Shown here: piece after piece, positions 18,235 through 24,966 of the stretch
Layout: every line of letters starts with the position of its first letter
Numbering within the stretch: the stretch's first letter is position 1
Origin: a virus
Direction: 5' to 3' (one strand)
Length of the DNA stretch: 44,616 nt
Virus record (IMG/VR): IMGVR_UViG_3300049203_000200
Location: 1 to 44,616 of that record
Translations under genes and position numbers: made by a program
Notes under the pieces: model-generated
The model's input: the letters and a program-made list of their open reading frames with translations, nothing else
Told to the model about the DNA's origin: nothing
Databases searched by the model: none

Positions 18235-18710
18235 TATTTCGCCCCCTTCGCCATCATGATCGCCTTGAATGCGTTGGCAACCTTGCGGCCCACGGCATCC
18301 CGGTTCGCGTCGATTTCTTCGTCGCTCAGCCACGGCGCCGGGCATTCCGGCTTTTCAGCGTCACGGCTCATGTTGAGGTAATCGGTCGACAGCTGTTTGA
18401 TCAGCTTGGCCTGCCACGGCTCCAGATGGATGCCGGTGCAAATCTGCCAGTCGGCAATGTCGCGCCAACTGACAGAACCGGCCCCCATCCCAGCCGGGAC
18501 GATAGGGCCGATCTCCATCAGATATTCGACAAGAAACAGGCCGTCACAAGGCGGCGTCGGGGGGTCTATCCCTTCGGCCTGCATGCGCTTGAACCTTGTG
18601 ACCGCCTCGTCTGGAGTTGTGAGGGATTTTTTCTTTTCAGGAACCGGCGCGGTGTTGAGCCACGCCAGCTGGCGGACGTAGAGGCTTAGCTCGCGTCCGA
18701 GGACTTCGTA
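18234..18710 (-). CDS. Tail assembly chaperone, frameshift-encoded T part of a G-GT pair
   Basis: The frame is open from the slippery site at 18710 to the stop at 18234, 158 residues. The region before the internal ATG at 18584 encodes sensible protein (YEVLGRELSLYVRQLAWLN, then PVPEKKKSLTTPDEAVTRF), so the natural entry is a -1 shift from the upstream gene rather than the ATG. The expected product is a 289-residue fusion: 131 residues of the upstream protein plus these 158. In lambda and many siphophages the G and GT proteins chaperone tube assembly around the tape measure protein, which is encoded immediately downstream here. The ATG at 18584 (116 residues) is a weaker alternative start. 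Confidence 0.78.
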   Translation of the reverse strand, partial: YEVLGRELSLYVRQLAWLNTAPVPEKKKSLTTPDEAVTRFKRMQAEGIDPPTPPCDGLFLVEYLMEIGPIVPAGMGAGSVSWRDIADWQICTGIHLEPWQAKLIKQLSTDYLNMSRDAEKPECPAPWLSDEEIDANRDAVGRKVANAFKAIMMAKGAK

Positions 18711-19102
18711 AAATTTGCCCAGTCGCCGACAAAGGCGGTCACCTGATCGGCGATGAAGCCAATCGCGCGGTCCTTATACGCGGCTTTGAACAGCTCCGCC
18801 CCGGTCGCCTTGCCCGCTGGCGGATAGGTCCAGCCGTTGAAACTGACCGTCACGGAGGCGAGGAAATCCGCCTGTTCGGCCGTCTGCTCATCGGGAGAAA
18901 GGTCGGCCTTGCCCTTCTTCTTCAGGCGATCCAGCAGCTTGTTTTGGCGGCGCTGGCTGGCACGGGCAAATTGCGTCGTGCCAGGGCCATAGAGGGTGAT
19001 GGTCAGCGGCTTGCCGTCCGCGTCGAGCAAGGGCTCGTCAGCGGCGCTGACCAATTCGAGAACGGACGTTTCGGATGCGGCAACGGATGTGATGTCGAAC
19101 AT
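18686..19102 (-). CDS. Tail assembly chaperone, G-type
   Basis: A 138-residue protein beginning MFDITSVAASETSVLELV with AAAGGA-like ribosome site a few bases upstream. It contains a SLYG-like strand segment (KPLTITLYGPGTTQFARASQ) and helical parts (NKLLDRLKKKGKADLS), as in phage tail assembly chaperones. Its position between the tail tube genes and tape measure gene is the canonical one for lambda G. Seven codons before its stop lies A AAT TTT, a -1 slippery heptamer in the correct register, leading into the next frame. A longer open frame starts nine codons earlier without a better ribosome site. Confidence 0.8.
   Translation of the reverse strand: MFDITSVAASETSVLELVSAADEPLLDADGKPLTITLYGPGTTQFARASQRRQNKLLDRLKKKGKADLSPDEQTAEQADFLASVTVSFNGWTYPPAGKATGAELFKAAYKDRAIGFIADQVTAFVGDWANFTKSSDAS
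18710..18716 (-). promoter_or_regulatory. Programmed -1 ribosomal frameshift site
   Basis: On the minus strand the heptamer is A AAT TTT, read in the zero frame as GCA AAT TTT ACG. It has the X XXY YYZ form with the correct phase. Slipping back one base makes the next codon TAC and enters the 158-codon frame that ends at 18234. Without the slip, translation stops at 18688-18686. I did not identify a stimulatory structure downstream. Confidence 0.75.
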
Positions 19103-19177
19103 GGTATTCCTTTCGCGGGAAGGTTGCACCGACCCACCCCGAACCCCGCGAGAACGGGGCGGGCCGATGCGCAGTCA

Positions 19178-19192
19178 CCCGGCCAGGCCGGG
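19178..19192. repeat. GC-rich palindrome between tail tube and chaperone genes
   Basis: CCCGGCC-A-GGCCGGG is a perfect 7-bp inverted repeat with a one-base centre, in the 104-base gap between the tail tube gene and the tail chaperone gene. A second weaker hairpin (CCCCG-CGAGAA-CGGGG) lies beside it, near 19145-19160. There is no T-tract. It could dampen transcription or stabilise the abundant tail tube mRNA; both ideas are inference. Confidence 0.4.
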
Positions 19193-19206
19193 AAGGTCGT
19201 GCGGGG

Positions 19207-19668
19207 TTAGGCGGCGAGAACTTCGACCACGCCGACGCCTGCCGATGTGGTGGTCAGTTCGAGCGTCACGCTGGCGGCGGTGATCTGGTCGGTTGACCCG
19301 ACGCCAACCTTGAAGCTCATGACCTGGGCGGCGAAATAATATTTATCGCCGTTCTGGGTCGTGACGGTGAAATAATAATCGTTGTCCGACAGCGACGCGG
19401 CCTTGAGCAGGATCTGCCCGGCATCGTCGGTATCGAGGCCGAGCGACATCGACATGGTGCCTTCGTTGAAGGAACCCTTCTTCTTGACCGTGCCGCGCGA
19501 GCCAACCGGGTTATGGGTGACGAGCGCATATTCCCGGCCAAATTCGCCGAGGTCTGTCACCTCACCCACGGTGGTCATGGTCAGGGCATTATAGCCGCTG
19601 GCATCGAAGGTGGCGGGCGCCGTGGCGTGGACTTTCAGGGTCGTCCCTGCGGAAGTTTTGACAGTCAT
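19207..19668 (-). CDS. Major tail tube protein, copy 2
   Basis: A 153-residue protein highly similar to the one encoded immediately upstream (19682-20146). Shared segments include VTDLGEFGREYALVTHNPVG, SRGTVKKKGSFNEGTMSMSL, GLDTDDAGQ and VMSFKVGVGSTDQITAASVT. The beta-rich pattern, the size, and the position just ahead of the tail chaperones identify it as a tail tube-type structural protein. It starts 13 bases after the stop of the other copy. Having two copies side by side is unusual; one may form the tube and the other a tip, decoration or minor component. Confidence 0.75.
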   Translation of the reverse strand: MTVKTSAGTTLKVHATAPATFDASGYNALTMTTVGEVTDLGEFGREYALVTHNPVGSRGTVKKKGSFNEGTMSMSLGLDTDDAGQILLKAASLSDNDYYFTVTTQNGDKYYFAAQVMSFKVGVGSTDQITAASVTLELTTTSAGVGVVEVLAA

Positions 19669-19681
19669 TTCAGGCTACTCC

Positions 19682-20146
19682 TTATGCCAGCACTTCGACG
19701 ACACCGATGCCGGTGGCCGAGGTTGTGATTTCGAGGGTGATGGTGGCGGTGGTGATCTGGTCGGTCGACCCGACGCCAACCTTGAAGCTCATGACCTGAG
19801 CCTGGAAATAGTAATAATCGCCGGATGGCATCACGACCCGGAACGAATAGTTATTGTCCGAGGCGGCGGCGGCCTTGGCGATAACCTGCCCGGCGTCGTC
19901 AGTGTCGAGGCCCAGCGAAAGGCTCATCGTGCCTTCGTTGTAACTGCCCTTCTTCTTCACGGTGCCGCGCGAAGCGACGGGATTGTGCGTCACCAGCGCA
20001 AACTCGCGCCCAAACTCGCCGAGGTCGGTCACTTCGCCGATCGCGGTAAAAACGACGCCAACATCTTCATATCCGGCTTCGTTGAAGGTGGCGGGGATAT
20101 CGTCGGAAATAGAGATAACCGTCCCCGCAGACGTTCTGACTGTCAT
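19682..20146 (-). CDS. Major tail tube protein, copy 1
   Basis: A 154-residue tail tube-type protein and paralogue of 19207-19668, sharing VTDLGEFGREFALVTHNPVA, SRGTVKKKGSYNEGTMSLSL, LDTDDAGQV and QVMSFKVGVGSTDQITTATI. The N-terminal halves differ more (TFNEAGYEDVGVVFTAIGEV here). A terminator-like hairpin lies directly upstream at 20161-20185, so the tail genes from here on may be expressed at a level different from the head genes. Confidence 0.78.
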   Translation of the reverse strand: MTVRTSAGTVISISDDIPATFNEAGYEDVGVVFTAIGEVTDLGEFGREFALVTHNPVASRGTVKKKGSYNEGTMSLSLGLDTDDAGQVIAKAAAASDNNYSFRVVMPSGDYYYFQAQVMSFKVGVGSTDQITTATITLEITTSATGIGVVEVLA

Positions 20147-20160
20147 GATCCTGCCTCACA

Positions 20161-20185
20161 TAAAAAGGCCCCCAGAATGGGAGCC
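20161..20185 (-). terminator. Intrinsic terminator between head and tail genes
   Basis: On the minus strand GGCTCCC - ATTCT - GGGGGCC (one G-T wobble) is followed by TTTTTA, the form of a rho-independent terminator. It lies after the small ORF at 20211-20390 and just before the first tail tube gene. Since no other promoter was recognised here, it may act as a partial terminator setting the ratio of head to tail transcripts, or a tail promoter may hide in the 60-base gap. Confidence 0.6.
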
Positions 20186-20210
20186 TGCGACATTCCCTTG
20201 CGGGGAATTT

Positions 20211-20390
20211 CTACTTGGCGGGCTTGGCCCGAGCCTTGATTGGCGTCGGCGTCGGCTTAGGTGCTGCGCGGACGATGCCCGCGCCTGCCCACGCGTCGAA
20301 CTGGTCGTCGGGGAGCGAGATGCTGTCACCCTTGGCATATTCGGCGCCGGCGTGGCTGATGCGGCGGGTGGCGATTGCGGTCTTCATCAT
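20211..20390 (-). CDS. Small phage protein, 59 residues
   Basis: A short gene beginning MMKTAIATRRISHAGAEYAK and ending in a proline/alanine/lysine-rich tail (APKPTPTPIKARAKPAK). The ATG at 20390 overlaps the upstream stop (ATGA), which supports real translation. The centre (GDSISLPDDQFDAWAGAGIV) resembles small phage proteins found near head-tail joining genes, but no function is known to me. Confidence 0.65.
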   Translation of the reverse strand: MMKTAIATRRISHAGAEYAKGDSISLPDDQFDAWAGAGIVRAAPKPTPTPIKARAKPAK

Positions 20391-20791
20391 CGTGCCTCGC
20401 TGTAAGTGACTTTGAAATCCTGCGACCCGAGATAGATGCTGGCTTCGTCGTACATAAAATCCGGCCCGGCGCTGTCCGTATGGATTGTTACCGAGACCAG
20501 CCCGGTCACAGTCGGCATCGTGTCGGCCGCAGCCTTGCGAACAGCCTTCAGGATGGTCTTTTGGCTTGGGTAGGTCGCGGCCATTACCGTGACCTGCACC
20601 CGCTCCATGACGTGGCGATAGGTGCTGGGATTGGGGATATTGCGGTCAACCGAGGATACCGAGGTGATCGAAATCGCGGGCAGCGCCGTGCCTTGCGGCA
20701 GGACGCCCGAGCCGATGCGCGCGGCGGGAACAAGGGCAATCAGGGCCGCGTTGGCGACCAGCGCCGACCGAACCGCTGCGACGCCGTTCAT
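20387..20791 (-). CDS. Tail completion/terminator protein, DUF3168 family
   Basis: A 134-residue protein beginning MNGVAAVRSALVANAALIAL, with VLPQGTALPAISITSVSS and a later RVQVTVMAATYPSQKTILKA segment. This matches DUF3168, the tail terminator-like family that caps the tube before head joining. It overlaps the upstream gene by 4 bases and lies in the expected place after the HK97 gp10-like gene. The length is normal for the family. Confidence 0.8.
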   Translation of the reverse strand: MNGVAAVRSALVANAALIALVPAARIGSGVLPQGTALPAISITSVSSVDRNIPNPSTYRHVMERVQVTVMAATYPSQKTILKAVRKAAADTMPTVTGLVSVTIHTDSAGPDFMYDEASIYLGSQDFKVTYSEAR

Positions 20792-21285
20792 TCCTCGTCA
20801 TCCACAGCGACAACCGGGGCTTGGATCGTGCCGAATCGCAGATAGCTGCCGAGATATTCACCGATGACGTTGATCGCCTCTTCGGCCCTTGCGTCGAGCG
20901 CCGGCCGCATGAAGGGATGCGAGGCGTGGCCGGGATGCTTGACGGCGCCCGTCACGAAGTTTTTGCCTATCTTCATGGCCCCTTCGCCGTCGGCCACGCT
21001 GATGATGTGCGGCAACACGCCGTATTCCATGAAAGTGCCGACGTAGCTGTGCGGGCCTTTCAGCTTGACCTTGGCGATGACCTGGCCGTTTTTCGTATTG
21101 CGCGAGGTCTTGATGGATTTGCGCAAAAGCCCCTCATCGTCCGGCACCCGTAGTTTGGCTTCATCGGCGATAACCCGCGCGCCGCGCGCCATGGCGTTGC
21201 GGAGGATCTTCGTTTCCACTTCCACCGGCAATTGCTGCATCAGCGCGTGCAGCTCCTTGCCGCCCTTGATCTTGAACGCGATCAT
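20788..21285 (-). CDS. HK97 gp10-family head-tail joining protein
   Basis: A 165-residue protein with the gp10 family pattern: KGGKELHALMQQLPVEVETK, ILRNAMARGARVIADEAKLR, then a central strand region (GPHSYVGTFMEYGVLPHI) and SHPFMRPALDARAEEAINVI near the end. Members take part in tail completion or the head-tail interface. It overlaps both neighbours by 4 bases (ATGA). Confidence 0.85.
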   Translation of the reverse strand: MIAFKIKGGKELHALMQQLPVEVETKILRNAMARGARVIADEAKLRVPDDEGLLRKSIKTSRNTKNGQVIAKVKLKGPHSYVGTFMEYGVLPHIISVADGEGAMKIGKNFVTGAVKHPGHASHPFMRPALDARAEEAINVIGEYLGSYLRFGTIQAPVVAVDDEE

Positions 21286-21629
21286 GGGGCCGTCCCTTCG
21301 GTGGACATTTCCTCGGCCATCAGTTCGATGCCTTCGCGGCGCCCCAGCTCGGCCGGTCCCGCGACAATGCGGAGATAGCGGGCGCCATATGAAATCCGCA
21401 TGTCCGAGGTTATGCCGTCATAATAGAGAATGCGGACCCTACATGGGCGCTTTGCGAGGCTGATCCCTTCCGCCACCCGCTCGGCCCGTGAAGGCAAAAC
21501 GTCCTGCATTTCCGCCCAGATATTGGCGAGGAAGGGCGGCCAGGTGACAACATCCGTCCCATAGGTCGTGTCTTGCGTAACTACTCGATGCTGGATCGTG
21601 ATCAGCTTGTCACGCTTGCCGGATTTCAT
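21282..21629 (-). CDS. Head closure / head-tail adaptor protein
   Basis: A 115-residue protein beginning MKSGKRDKLITIQHRVVTQD, with TWPPFLANIWAEMQDVLPS and SYGARYLRIVAGP. This is the pattern of the SPP1 gp16 / HK97 gp9-like head closure family, which seals the portal after packaging and joins the tail. It overlaps its neighbours by 4 bases on both sides. Confidence 0.83.
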   Translation of the reverse strand: MKSGKRDKLITIQHRVVTQDTTYGTDVVTWPPFLANIWAEMQDVLPSRAERVAEGISLAKRPCRVRILYYDGITSDMRISYGARYLRIVAGPAELGRREGIELMAEEMSTEGTAP

Positions 21630-22168
21630 ACGAGCAAGTCACTATTGGGCCACAAGAGTGCGTCGACGGCGGGGGGCACTGGATCGGCAGGATTATCGAA
21701 CCAGGCCCGAACCAGCACCAGAATGGCGAATTTCACGGCCTCGGGGACCGTGGTGTAATTGGCGACAAAACGGATGATTACTTTGTTTATTCCGTCCGCC
21801 ACCTCTGGCCATGAGGCATCGGGAGCGCGCACCACCGCTTGCGGGTTGCTCACGCCATCGAAGACATAGCAATCGGTCGATAGGGTCTGTAAAGCGTCGT
21901 CGGCATCGTAATATTTGACCGAAGTAATGGACTGGACCGGGGCCAGCGGGATCTTCATCGTGTCCGAAAAGCTATCGAGCACCAGTTCCCATGTCTGCGC
22001 CATTAGCGCCCGGCCAAGAACTTTTTCCACATGGTTGATCGCCGCGAAATAGGCGGGCGACAGCTTGGCGTCATGAGTTGTATCCGAGATGTAGATCCCG
22101 CATTGCGCGCGGGCTTCAGCCATGGTGATCGGATAGGTTGATGGGGCGGTGACAAGGCGCAGGCTCAC
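21626..22168 (-). CDS. Head-tail connector protein, gp6/phiE125 gp8-like
   Basis: A 180-residue protein beginning MSLRLVTAPSTYPITMAEAR, with helices around AAINHVEKVLGRALMAQTWE, a strand region (IPLAPVQSITSVKYYDADDA) and a C-terminal helix (VPEAVKFAILVLVRAWFDNP). This is the layout of the gp6/phiE125 gp8 connector family that forms a ring beneath the portal. It overlaps the next gene by ATGA. Confidence 0.83.
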   Translation of the reverse strand: MSLRLVTAPSTYPITMAEARAQCGIYISDTTHDAKLSPAYFAAINHVEKVLGRALMAQTWELVLDSFSDTMKIPLAPVQSITSVKYYDADDALQTLSTDCYVFDGVSNPQAVVRAPDASWPEVADGINKVIIRFVANYTTVPEAVKFAILVLVRAWFDNPADPVPPAVDALLWPNSDLLV

Positions 22169-22173
22169 TGGCT

Positions 22174-22779
22174 TTAAGCCGCTATGACTGCGCTGGTTGC
22201 TGCACTTGTAGCGACCGTCGAGCCGGCCGCATTGATCGCCGTCACCTCAAAGGTGATCAGCGCGCCAACCTGGCCAACCGCCAGCACCAATGTCAGTGCC
22301 GTTTCGCCGCCGATTGCCACATCATCGGCCAACCAGCGATAGGTGGCGCTCGTGCCAGTGTGAGTGCCATCGTCGCCGGTCAGGGTTTCACCCTCCTGCG
22401 CCGTGCCGGTGATAGACGGCTGTACCGAGAAGGTCGGATCACCCAGAACCGCAGCAGTCGCTGCGCTGGTCGCTACCGCAGGCACGCCCGAGTTGGTCGC
22501 TGTCACTGTGCAGCTCATAGCGGCGCCGGCATCGGCAAGCGCCAGCACGCGGGTAGCAGCGGTCGCGCCGATGATCGCCGTCCCATCGCGGTGCCACTGA
22601 TAGGCGTAGCTGTCGGGCGTGTTGCTCCACGTTCCCGAGGAGCAAGTGAGCGTTTCGCCCTGGTATAGATCCCCCGTGATCGCCGGCAGAACCGAGCAGA
22701 CTGGGAGCTTCAAGGCGGCATCACAAGCCCGGCTCGCCGCGCGCCGGCCCGCGGGGGTATAGCGAGAGGTGCGAGCCAT
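22174..22779 (-). CDS. Ig-like two-domain protein, possible capsid decoration
   Basis: A 201-residue protein. After a basic N-terminus (MARTSRYTPAGRRAASRACD) come two similar beta-sandwich modules: LPAITGDLYQGETLTCSSGT with YAYQWHRDGTAIIGAT, and QPSITGTAQEGETLTGDDGT with ATYRWLADDVAIGG, each ending in TATNSG or TAINAAG. This is the Ig/bacterial Ig-like repeat common in phage surface proteins. Its place between capsid and connector genes suggests a head decoration or fibre protein displayed on the capsid; that role is inference. Confidence 0.68.
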   Translation of the reverse strand: MARTSRYTPAGRRAASRACDAALKLPVCSVLPAITGDLYQGETLTCSSGTWSNTPDSYAYQWHRDGTAIIGATAATRVLALADAGAAMSCTVTATNSGVPAVATSAATAAVLGDPTFSVQPSITGTAQEGETLTGDDGTHTGTSATYRWLADDVAIGGETALTLVLAVGQVGALITFEVTAINAAGSTVATSAATSAVIAA

Positions 22780-22780
22780 C

Positions 22781-23014
22781 TTACTTCCTTTTGGCCAGCG
22801 GCGCGGCTGCCTTCTTGTCTTCCGGCACCGGCTCCATTTTGTTTTCCGGCGCCTGCTCGGCCTTGACCTCGACGCGCTCGACGGGGAGGCCCCGCTTTTC
22901 GAGATCGTCGGCGACTGCCGCGCTCACTTCGAACTCTTCGCCGGGCCGCAGGGTGTCTGACTTCACCGAGGATATGAGGATCTGATCGGTGGCCTTCATC
23001 TTCACATTGGTCAT
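22781..23014 (-). CDS. Small phage protein downstream of the major capsid gene
   Basis: A 77-residue protein beginning MTNVKMKATDQILISSVKSD, with LRPGEEFEVSAAVADDLEKR and a charged, lysine/glutamate/proline-rich tail ending APLAKRK. Small proteins of this kind occur between capsid and connector genes in alphaproteobacterial prophages, but their role is not known to me. AAAGGAG lies nine bases before the start. A terminator lies between it and the capsid gene. Confidence 0.65.
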   Translation of the reverse strand: MTNVKMKATDQILISSVKSDTLRPGEEFEVSAAVADDLEKRGLPVERVEVKAEQAPENKMEPVPEDKKAAAPLAKRK

Positions 23015-23054
23015 TGGAAATTCTCCTTTCCAGACGGCTGCGCGCAGCGGTCAG

Positions 23055-23085
23055 AAAAAGAGGGGCCAGCCGAAGCCAGCCCCTC
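23055..23085 (-). terminator. Intrinsic terminator after the major capsid gene
   Basis: On the minus strand GAGGGGC ... GCCCCTC forms a 7-bp outer stem around a GC-rich loop containing TTCG, followed directly by TTTTT. It lies seven bases after the capsid stop codon. It would boost capsid mRNA 3' stability and reduce downstream expression, a common arrangement in phage late operons. Confidence 0.65.
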
Positions 23086-23091
23086 CAATTA

Positions 23092-24312
23092 TTACGAGGT
23101 CAGATCGGTGACCTGATCGCTGAAGTCGCCCTTCACGAAGGCGAGCGTGTTGTAGACCGCGAGGGCCAGGCGCTCCTCGCAAAGGATGGTCACCAGATTC
23201 TGCCTGAAGTTGGAAGCATCCTCGGTCGAAATCTCGACGCGCGCATCCATGCGGTCGAAGATCTGCGCGCCATATTTGAACGCGCCAACGAGGAATTTAT
23301 CCGCCGTCATAGCCGGAGTTTCGACCACCGGCAGACCCCACAGGCGGCGATTGGTCGCCTCTTGCGGATTGCCGATGATGTAGGCGCCGGCCGTGTCCTT
23401 GGTCGTCTCGATCTTGAACCAGTCGACCGGATTGAGGACGATGCCCGTGGGCGGGATGTTCGCGAGCGAAGCCTGCAGCATCGCCGCCCGGAGAACGTCG
23501 AGCCATGTGGGCGTTGCGATGACCGCGAGATTGGCGGTCGAAGCGGTCGCCTGGGTGTAGATGCCGCTCAGATCAGCACCGCCCGCGCCGTTGAGCAGCG
23601 CATTGTCCTCGACATAGCCCAGGCCGTAGCGCAGGCGACCGTCGATGTAGCTGCGCAGCATTGGCACGTCGTCCAAGATGCTGCGGTGGGCAATGACGAA
23701 GTGAGCGATGGTCTTCACCGACTCCGTAACGAGGTCGAACTTCAGTTCAGACTGCGGCTTCGTGGCACCGCTGGTTTCCGAGTGAGCAGCGGCGGAATTG
23801 GTGAAGCCGGTCTCCTTCGGATACTGGATGGCGTTCGAGCTGGTCTGACCCGGAGTAAGCAGGTCGCGTACCGTCAGACGGCGCTCGACGGGATCAACCA
23901 TCGGCTTGCGGTCAGGAACGATCAGGTCGCCTGCCGAGCCATCGGCATCGGTGGTTAGCGAGGTGATGATCGCCTTGACCTCGGCGCCGATGCGCTTGCC
24001 GGGTTGCTGATCCGCGAGGAATGCCTTGACCTCATCGTTGGCGACGAACATTTCGCCAGCAGAACGCGGACGGCGCGGAGCCTCATCGCGCTGACGAGCC
24101 ATCTTCTGCTCCATCTCGTCGAGACGGGCCTTGGCTTCGTTGACGGCAACGATCGCCTCATCGGCGGTCTGCTTGGCGCCAGCCGCAAGCGGCTCGCCCT
24201 TTTCGGCCTTACCGAGAGCATCGGTGGCGATTGCCTTTAGTTCGTCGAACTTCTTGTCGAAGTCGGCTTTCACTTCGCCGGCAAGCTGCTCGGCGGTTTT
24301 CATCTCGGACAT
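23092..24312 (-). CDS. Major capsid protein, HK97 family
   Basis: A 406-residue protein of the HK97 fold family. Residues 1 to about 95 are charged and helical (FDKKFDELKAIATDALGKAE, AVNEAKARLDEMEQKMARQR), the delta domain used as internal scaffold and removed by the protease encoded upstream. The mature part has SAGDLIVPDRKPMVDPVERR, LTVRDLLTPGQTSSNAIQYP, ISGIYTQA-like and LWGLPVVETPAMTADKFLVG, all usual for this family. AAGGA precedes the ATG by seven bases. A terminator follows the gene. Confidence 0.93.
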   Translation of the reverse strand: MSEMKTAEQLAGEVKADFDKKFDELKAIATDALGKAEKGEPLAAGAKQTADEAIVAVNEAKARLDEMEQKMARQRDEAPRRPRSAGEMFVANDEVKAFLADQQPGKRIGAEVKAIITSLTTDADGSAGDLIVPDRKPMVDPVERRLTVRDLLTPGQTSSNAIQYPKETGFTNSAAAHSETSGATKPQSELKFDLVTESVKTIAHFVIAHRSILDDVPMLRSYIDGRLRYGLGYVEDNALLNGAGGADLSGIYTQATASTANLAVIATPTWLDVLRAAMLQASLANIPPTGIVLNPVDWFKIETTKDTAGAYIIGNPQEATNRRLWGLPVVETPAMTADKFLVGAFKYGAQIFDRMDARVEISTEDASNFRQNLVTILCEERLALAVYNTLAFVKGDFSDQVTDLTS

Positions 24313-24336
24313 TTCAAATTCCTTGTTGGGGTGAGA

Positions 24337-24966
24337 TCAGGCGCGAAGTTGCGCCGCAAGTGCCGACATGAAGTCGACGGTGGGTTCACTGCCGGGCTCA
24401 CCCCGGAGCAGATGAGACAGGCCCTTGCCCGCGACTGCGGCGGCCTGCGTTTTCGAGAAGCCTACCTCGCGCAGGAACTCCTCAAAGGCGGGGAGCGACG
24501 GCAACTTGCCGTCCTCCAAAACGGATTTGACGCTGATGATGCGCGTCCGATCATTCATCGGGATCGTCACCAACGAGATTTCGTGCAGCGCCACTTCGAT
24601 CAACTGCCGGGCCTTGCCCTCGAAGCGCTGACGGATCGTCTTATAGCCCATCGAAAGGCCGCCCAGCGCGCCATCCTTGGCGAGCCCGTGGGCTTCCTTG
24701 CCGTAGCGGGTGGACATGGAGAAGCGGCCCTTCACGAGCAGCCCGTCGCGGGTCTCCTGAAAGCTGTTCCAGACGCCGGCCGGGCGCTTCTGGTCGTGAT
24801 AAAGCAGCATCGGGAGGGACTTTCGGCCCGCTATCGAGGCGGTGATCGCGCCTGGCATGACCTGATCGCCGCCGTGATCGATGTCGCCATAGCCGACCGC
24901 CAGGCCCTCGATATTGCCGTCGTCGTCGATCGCCTTGGCGTCGAGCGTGAAATCAAGTTCGTTCAT
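24337..24966 (-). CDS. HK97-family prohead protease
   Basis: A 209-residue serine protease of the HK97 prohead family (U35). The expected catalytic residues are visible: His in LLYHDQKRPAGVW and Ser in GALGGLSMGYKT. The N-terminus (LDAKAIDDDGNIEGLAVGYG) and the segment VALHEISLVTIPMNDRTRII are typical. It cleaves the delta domain of the major capsid protein during head maturation. The start overlaps the portal stop by ATGA. Confidence 0.92.
   Translation of the reverse strand: MNELDFTLDAKAIDDDGNIEGLAVGYGDIDHGGDQVMPGAITASIAGRKSLPMLLYHDQKRPAGVWNSFQETRDGLLVKGRFSMSTRYGKEAHGLAKDGALGGLSMGYKTIRQRFEGKARQLIEVALHEISLVTIPMNDRTRIISVKSVLEDGKLPSLPAFEEFLREVGFSKTQAAAVAGKGLSHLLRGEPGSEPTVDFMSALAAQLRA

Noticed and set aside
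18234-18584. Stand-alone 116-residue gene starting at the ATG at 18584
   Set aside because: The frame is clearly coding for 42 codons before this ATG and is reached from an in-phase slippery heptamer, so the frameshift product is the better explanation.
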